This document shows, piece after piece, positions 6,754-9,755 of a stretch of 9,755 nucleotides of DNA (its first letter is position 1; the number at the start of each line of letters is the position of its first letter). The stretch lies in the NCBI GenBank assembly GCA_964397625.1, contig CAYNJT010000092.1:1-9755 (forward strand), in the 5' to 3' direction. The position numbers were made by a program, and so were the translations under genes. Below the pieces are notes generated by a model. The model did not search any database and was not told the DNA's origin. It saw nothing but the letters and a program-made list of their open reading frames with translations. Source of the DNA: Leptolinea sp964397625. GTDB taxonomy: Bacteria > Chloroflexota > Anaerolineae > Anaerolineales > Anaerolineaceae.

Positions 6754-7632
6754 TTATAGTGAATTATTATTTTGTGAAATCAGTTCCAGATTCCCCACTC
6801 CCATATCAATTTCAATTTCGAGTTTTGGGCCGGAAGAACTCTGGGTTTTATAACGATTGGAATCAACAGTCCAGGTACCTTTAAGCGACACATTGTTTAC
6901 TCCACCATCAAGAGTAATTTCAACATTGGTGTCCGATGGAATCATTATTTTCATGTTGCTCAGTCCGCTTTTAATTGATACCCTGGCATCATGTTTCAGC
7001 TCACCGCTGAAATCCAGAGTATATGAACCGGCGCCGCTCTCAAAATTCATTTCCTTAAAGTTGGCATTTGCCAGGTAGATTAGATTGACCTGAGATGCCC
7101 CGGTATCGTATTCGAATGATTCCATGACCTGACTATTGGGTTCACTGAAGGTGACTGTGGATTTTGACGCGCCGTCTTTAATGTTCAATTCAGTGAGAGG
7201 GACCTTGCCGAAAAGAATGTCGCTAGTGTAGGCGCCCGCCTCTATTTGCAAGGAAACCGGCCGGATAGTACCCAGTCTTAAATCCCAATCATTCACAATA
7301 TTGCTGGAAGGAAAGGAAAAATTTTCCGCCTTATCTCCCTGTGATATGGTGACTGTCTCATCAGAATGCTTGATTTCGGGGACCCATGACCCTATATTGG
7401 TTCGGATTTTCCCTTCGACCAACCTGTCATTGCCTTCATTGATTTTCAATGTGCCGGCGCCCATATTCAAGACGACGCGCGGGGTATCTTTGGTGTCGGG
7501 GTAGACTTCAGCGACGGTGGTGGTTACTTCCGGCCCGGTCTTAATCTTCGGGGTCTGTATGTTGATACCGCAGGCCATGATAGTCAGGGATAGAACCAGT
7601 AAAACTGGAATTACTTTATTATTTATTCTCAT
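6754..7632 (-). CDS. Toast-rack domain lipoprotein
   Basis: Predicted exported lipoprotein of 292 residues. A signal peptide (1-20) ends in IMA before Cys21, the lipidation site. After a linker of about 25 residues comes the toast-rack N-terminal type domain (VVLNMGAGTLKI near 53-64), followed by a beta-solenoid built from repeats of a G-containing turn: IEAG, IKDG, YDTG, FESG, IKSG, LDGG spaced 21-24 residues apart, closed by IDMGVGNLEL. Such folds are seen in DUF4097/LiaF-like envelope proteins; no catalytic residues are seen, so it is probably structural or a ligand/stress sensor. The start is ATG 7632, seven bases after AGGAAG; a GTG one codon upstream is unlikely. Last gene of the sigma operon, 14 bases after the bactofilin-like gene. 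Exact role unknown. Confidence 0.82.
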   Translation of the reverse strand: MRINNKVIPVLLVLSLTIMACGINIQTPKIKTGPEVTTTVAEVYPDTKDTPRVVLNMGAGTLKINEGNDRLVEGKIRTNIGSWVPEIKHSDETVTISQGDKAENFSFPSSNIVNDWDLRLGTIRPVSLQIEAGAYTSDILFGKVPLTELNIKDGASKSTVTFSEPNSQVMESFEYDTGASQVNLIYLANANFKEMNFESGAGSYTLDFSGELKHDARVSIKSGLSNMKIMIPSDTNVEITLDGGVNNVSLKGTWTVDSNRYKTQSSSGPKLEIEIDMGVGNLELISQNNNSL

Positions 7633-7639
7633 CACATAA

Positions 7640-7645
7640 CTTCCT
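7640..7645 (-). promoter_or_regulatory. Shine-Dalgarno site of the toast-rack gene
   Basis: AGGAAG on the - strand, seven bases before ATG 7632. It selects this ATG over the GTG at 7635. Confidence 0.7.
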
Positions 7646-7646
7646 G

Positions 7647-8909
7647 TTACTCTGTATCTTTCGGATCCGGATTATCCGTTTCCGCTGTAGTTTTCGGTTT
7701 CTGAACTCGATTTTTTGTTTTCTTTTCAGGTTCTGCCTGACTATCATCCGGTTTGGTTTTCAGAACGGACCGGGTAGGTTTCCCAGTGTCTTCCTGGATA
7801 AAGCTCGAGTCAACCACCATGCTGGTTCTGCGGGAGGTGAATGATGCTGCTGCTGAAGGCGGCTCAGTTGTGGACGAAGCAGCGGATGTGACCGGCTGGT
7901 CATTGTCAATCACCGGTGTAACAGGTGGAGTGGGAGGTACCACGGGTGTTTCGATGCGAATGGTCTGTCCACCGGATGGCCGATTGATTGACCGGGTGCC
8001 AAAAGCGGATATAACCACACCTCCGGTCGCCACCAGAATGATCAGTGTCGGAATCACCCAACCAACGCAGGGGATGGCATTGGCGAGGGATGCAACAATG
8101 GTGAGTACAAAAGTGCCGATTCCGGCGCTGACGGCCGGAGCCCATGTTCCTTTGAACAACGTTGCCAACCGTTCACCAAGCTCATATCCAACAGCGATCC
8201 AGCCGATGATCAGACCCAATCCAAAGATCAGGATGGCGAAAAGGCTCAATGGGATGAGCAAAATGGTGATGGCCAGAACAATAATCACAAAGGGAAACAC
8301 GATCATTGTCAACAGGCCGATAGCACCGGCCGAGACAGGGCTGTCATCTATGGCTTTGCTAATATTGCGGGTCTGATTGGGAAGAAAGAGTGCCACCAAA
8401 ACCGCCAGCAGTGATATTACCAGTGTGCGAACCAGAGACCCCATGGCATCACTAAACGGTTTGAACAAAGCTGGAACGGCTATCCTGGGAACATTCGGTA
8501 ATTGAACGCCGTTTTCAGACTGGGAAAGAACGCTCCCCTGAACAATGGCGGACTTTGACTTGTTTACTGACGCGCCAAATGTGGAAACATCACCCTGAAC
8601 CACGGCAGTATCACCAAGGGTGATGGCGCCGCCAAGTCCATTGATGCCGCCGTTTACCGTGCCATCCACATTTACGGTGCCACCAATCAAGACAACGCTA
8701 CCATTAACTGTTGAACCTTTGTCAAGGCTGACAGCACCGCCAAAGATGGACAGATCACCATCAATCGTCTCATTCTCAGCCAGGCGGAACGTTCCACCCA
8801 TGACGAATCGATCCCCATTGTTTGAAGAACTGGCACAGCCGGCGATCAACAACGTTATCAGCAGAATGAGACCGATCAAAAAAATTGAGTTGATTCTTAT
8901 TTTATTCAT
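7647..8909 (-). CDS. Bactofilin-like lipoprotein with polytopic membrane domain
   Basis: Predicted membrane protein of 420 residues in three parts. A lipoprotein signal peptide (1-24) ends in LIAG before Cys25. Residues about 38-127 form a bactofilin-like right-handed beta helix: turns start at GDL 51, GSV 70, GGI 87, GDV 106 and GSV 125, so repeats are 19, 17, 19 and 19 residues, with alternating hydrophobic positions. Residues about 150-296 are very hydrophobic, with roughly four to five membrane segments (near 150-168, 184-206, 206-230, 249-268, 272-296). The tail (297-420) is Pro/Thr/Ser-rich, then Lys-rich, and looks disordered. Classical bactofilins are cytoplasmic polymers; here the signal peptide places the helix outside the cytoplasm. 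ATG 8909 is chosen because AAGGAG precedes it and the signal peptide starts there; a GTG at 8960 would put 17 residues before the signal. It overlaps the anti-sigma gene by eight bases. Function unknown. Confidence 0.8.
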   Translation of the reverse strand: MNKIRINSIFLIGLILLITLLIAGCASSSNNGDRFVMGGTFRLAENETIDGDLSIFGGAVSLDKGSTVNGSVVLIGGTVNVDGTVNGGINGLGGAITLGDTAVVQGDVSTFGASVNKSKSAIVQGSVLSQSENGVQLPNVPRIAVPALFKPFSDAMGSLVRTLVISLLAVLVALFLPNQTRNISKAIDDSPVSAGAIGLLTMIVFPFVIIVLAITILLIPLSLFAILIFGLGLIIGWIAVGYELGERLATLFKGTWAPAVSAGIGTFVLTIVASLANAIPCVGWVIPTLIILVATGGVVISAFGTRSINRPSGGQTIRIETPVVPPTPPVTPVIDNDQPVTSAASSTTEPPSAAASFTSRRTSMVVDSSFIQEDTGKPTRSVLKTKPDDSQAEPEKKTKNRVQKPKTTAETDNPDPKDTE

Positions 8910-9441
8910 TTGCTTTGACTCCTTGTGTGGAGATCTTCCATACAGATAACACCCAACCACTTGTGAGTAAAATTACGAGACTGGCTGAACCGGCAGCGAT
9001 CGCCAGAATAATGGGGAGCGGAATGACCTGAATCCAGGTCATGATCAGTTGGATAAGGGAATCCAACTGGAATGCGGCATTAATGGTTGAATTCATAACG
9101 TCTGTCATCACGGCTGCCAGTGACCTGGTTAGAACCAGTGAGGTGATGTAGGCCAGAGAAACAATAACAGTTACGATGAGTGTCCATCCGAGAAAAAAGT
9201 AAGATTGCAGCCGGCGGGCTTCTTCTTCGCGTTGAGCGGCCATCAGTTTAAACCGGCTGGTAAAACCGGGAGAAGGAGATTTAAATGTTGCCGACCTGAA
9301 TAGGACTTCCACCCCGGAAATTCCTTCCTTTATGGAAGCGCAATGGGAACAAACGGCCAGATGACCTTCAAGTTCCGAAGATTGCGTGGGGGATAATACA
9401 TCACCTGAAAGAATCCAGTTTTCAAAAGGCTGGTGTTCCAT
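8902..9441 (-). CDS. Membrane anti-sigma factor with zinc-finger (ZAS) domain
   Basis: Predicted single-polypeptide anti-sigma factor of 179 residues that would hold the adjacent ECF sigma factor inactive at the membrane. Seen: a cytoplasmic N-terminal anti-sigma domain with the zinc motif HxxxCxxC (H27, C31, C34); a charged stretch REEEARR near 71-77; a membrane segment at about 82-104; an intervening segment of about 35 residues (about 105-138) that could be outside; and a second membrane segment at about 139-168, then a short tail. Two membrane passes with little outside mass suggests the signal comes through the membrane or a partner protein rather than a large sensor domain. The start is ATG 9441, five bases after AAAGGAG; an in-frame TTG at 9456 lies in that site. 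It overlaps the sigma gene by 20 bases, the usual layout of a cognate pair. Confidence 0.85.
   Translation of the reverse strand: MEHQPFENWILSGDVLSPTQSSELEGHLAVCSHCASIKEGISGVEVLFRSATFKSPSPGFTSRFKLMAAQREEEARRLQSYFFLGWTLIVTVIVSLAYITSLVLTRSLAAVMTDVMNSTINAAFQLDSLIQLIMTWIQVIPLPIILAIAAGSASLVILLTSGWVLSVWKISTQGVKANE
8919..8924 (-). promoter_or_regulatory. Shine-Dalgarno site of the bactofilin-like gene
   Basis: AAGGAG on the - strand, nine bases before ATG 8909 and within the end of the anti-sigma coding region. It decides the start against the upstream GTG at 8960. Confidence 0.75.
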
Positions 9442-9755
9442 GCGGGCTCCTTTCAAGGGCGGCAGGGACAGACAATTGATATTCGTCGGCCAACTGCCTG
9501 CGGGCGCGGAATAATCTGCTTTTTACCGCGCTTGTTGATAATTGCAATGTATTGGCTATTTCTTCTTCTGACATTTCATACCAGTATCTCAAGATAATTG
9601 CGGCGCGATCTTGTGGCTGCAATTTGTCTAATAACTTGTGAAGTACCTTGTTTTCCATTTGTTTGCTTATAACTTTCTCCGGATTGGGCGATGGATCAGG
9701 CGCGTCCTCCTCTGGCAGGATGTCGATATCCACCATGGGCAGCTTCCGTTTGCGT
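9422..9755 (-). CDS. ECF RNA polymerase sigma factor, C-terminal part (5' partial)
   Basis: C-terminal part of an extracytoplasmic-function sigma-70 family protein, which directs RNA polymerase to a specific promoter set. Seen: the region 4 helix-turn-helix, with LQPQDRAAIILRYWYEMS followed by EEEIANTLQLSTSAVKSRLF and ARRQL, the -35 recognition domain. An acidic, Pro-rich linker precedes it. The ATG at 9736 is not the true start: the frame stays open to the window edge and reads RKRKLP before that Met, the basic stretch typical of the region 2 to region 4 linker. Region 2 therefore lies outside the window, as does the operon promoter. First visible gene of the four-gene - strand operon; 20-base overlap with the anti-sigma gene. 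ECF subgroup cannot be told from this half. Confidence 0.9.
   Translation of the reverse strand, partial: RKRKLPMVDIDILPEEDAPDPSPNPEKVISKQMENKVLHKLLDKLQPQDRAAIILRYWYEMSEEEIANTLQLSTSAVKSRLFRARRQLADEYQLSVPAALERSPHGTPAF
9447..9453 (-). promoter_or_regulatory. Shine-Dalgarno site of the anti-sigma gene
   Basis: AAAGGAG on the - strand, five bases before ATG 9441, lying within the sigma factor coding region. It sets the anti-sigma start and argues against the TTG at 9456. Confidence 0.75.

Noticed and set aside
7753..8376. Long open + strand frame (207 codons) opposite the bactofilin-like gene
   Set aside because: It is antisense to a well-supported CDS, has no ribosome binding site, and its composition (Val/Thr/Met/Ile-rich) is what the complement of a hydrophobic, Thr/Pro-rich protein gives.
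8910..8960. Upstream GTG start for the bactofilin-like gene
   Set aside because: It would place 17 hydrophilic residues before a normal lipoprotein signal peptide and extend the overlap with the anti-sigma gene, whereas ATG 8909 has AAGGAG in front.
1..9755. CRISPR array, tRNA, insertion sequence or phage/defence island
   Set aside because: No spaced direct repeats, cloverleaf-like segments, transposase or integrase frames, or terminal inverted repeats were seen; all large frames are accounted for by chromosomal-type genes.

Overview
The window looks like ordinary chromosome from a free-living bacterium with roughly balanced base composition and dense, short-gap gene packing. The gene content would fit Chloroflexota (Anaerolineae-like): a bacterial cyclic-2,3-diphosphoglycerate-synthetase homologue, a rubrerythrin-VIT1 fusion, and bactofilin-type and toast-rack lipoproteins under an ECF sigma factor. 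That placement is an inference from gene content only. No tRNA, rRNA, CRISPR array, insertion sequence, phage gene or attachment site was seen.

Left block, + strand, 1-4361: four genes with overlaps or gaps of a few bases, so almost certainly one transcript. They are a P-loop protein of the cyclic 2,3-diphosphoglycerate synthetase family (5' end probably outside the window), the ribosome-associated GTPase Obg, the NAD biosynthesis enzyme NadD, and an Fsr-like MFS exporter. The first two share a GTGA stop/start, obg and nadD share TAATG, and the MFS start lies four bases after the nadD stop. A hairpin followed by a T-run, which could terminate this transcript, lies about 85 bases past the MFS stop, inside the 3' end of the converging gene.

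Middle block, 4367-6694: two divergent single genes. On the - strand is a peptidase C45 / acyl-CoA:6-aminopenicillanate acyltransferase-like Ntn hydrolase. It has a near-consensus sigma-70 promoter placed so that transcription should begin at or next to the ATG, which suggests a leaderless mRNA. On the + strand is a ferritin-like (rubrerythrin-type) domain fused to a VIT1/CCC1 iron/manganese transporter, resembling the MbfA iron exporters. A perfect 13-bp inverted repeat at 6710-6740 ends this gene and the converging operon.

Right block, - strand, 9755 down to 6754: a four-gene operon made of an ECF sigma factor (5' part outside the window), a membrane anti-sigma factor with an HxxxCxxC zinc motif, a lipoprotein with a bactofilin-like beta-helix plus a polytopic membrane half, and a toast-rack lipoprotein. 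The first three genes overlap and the last follows after 14 bases. I read this as a cell-envelope regulon in which the sigma/anti-sigma pair controls two repeat-built envelope proteins. This block is the most interesting part of the window. No intergenic stretch exceeds about 110 bases.
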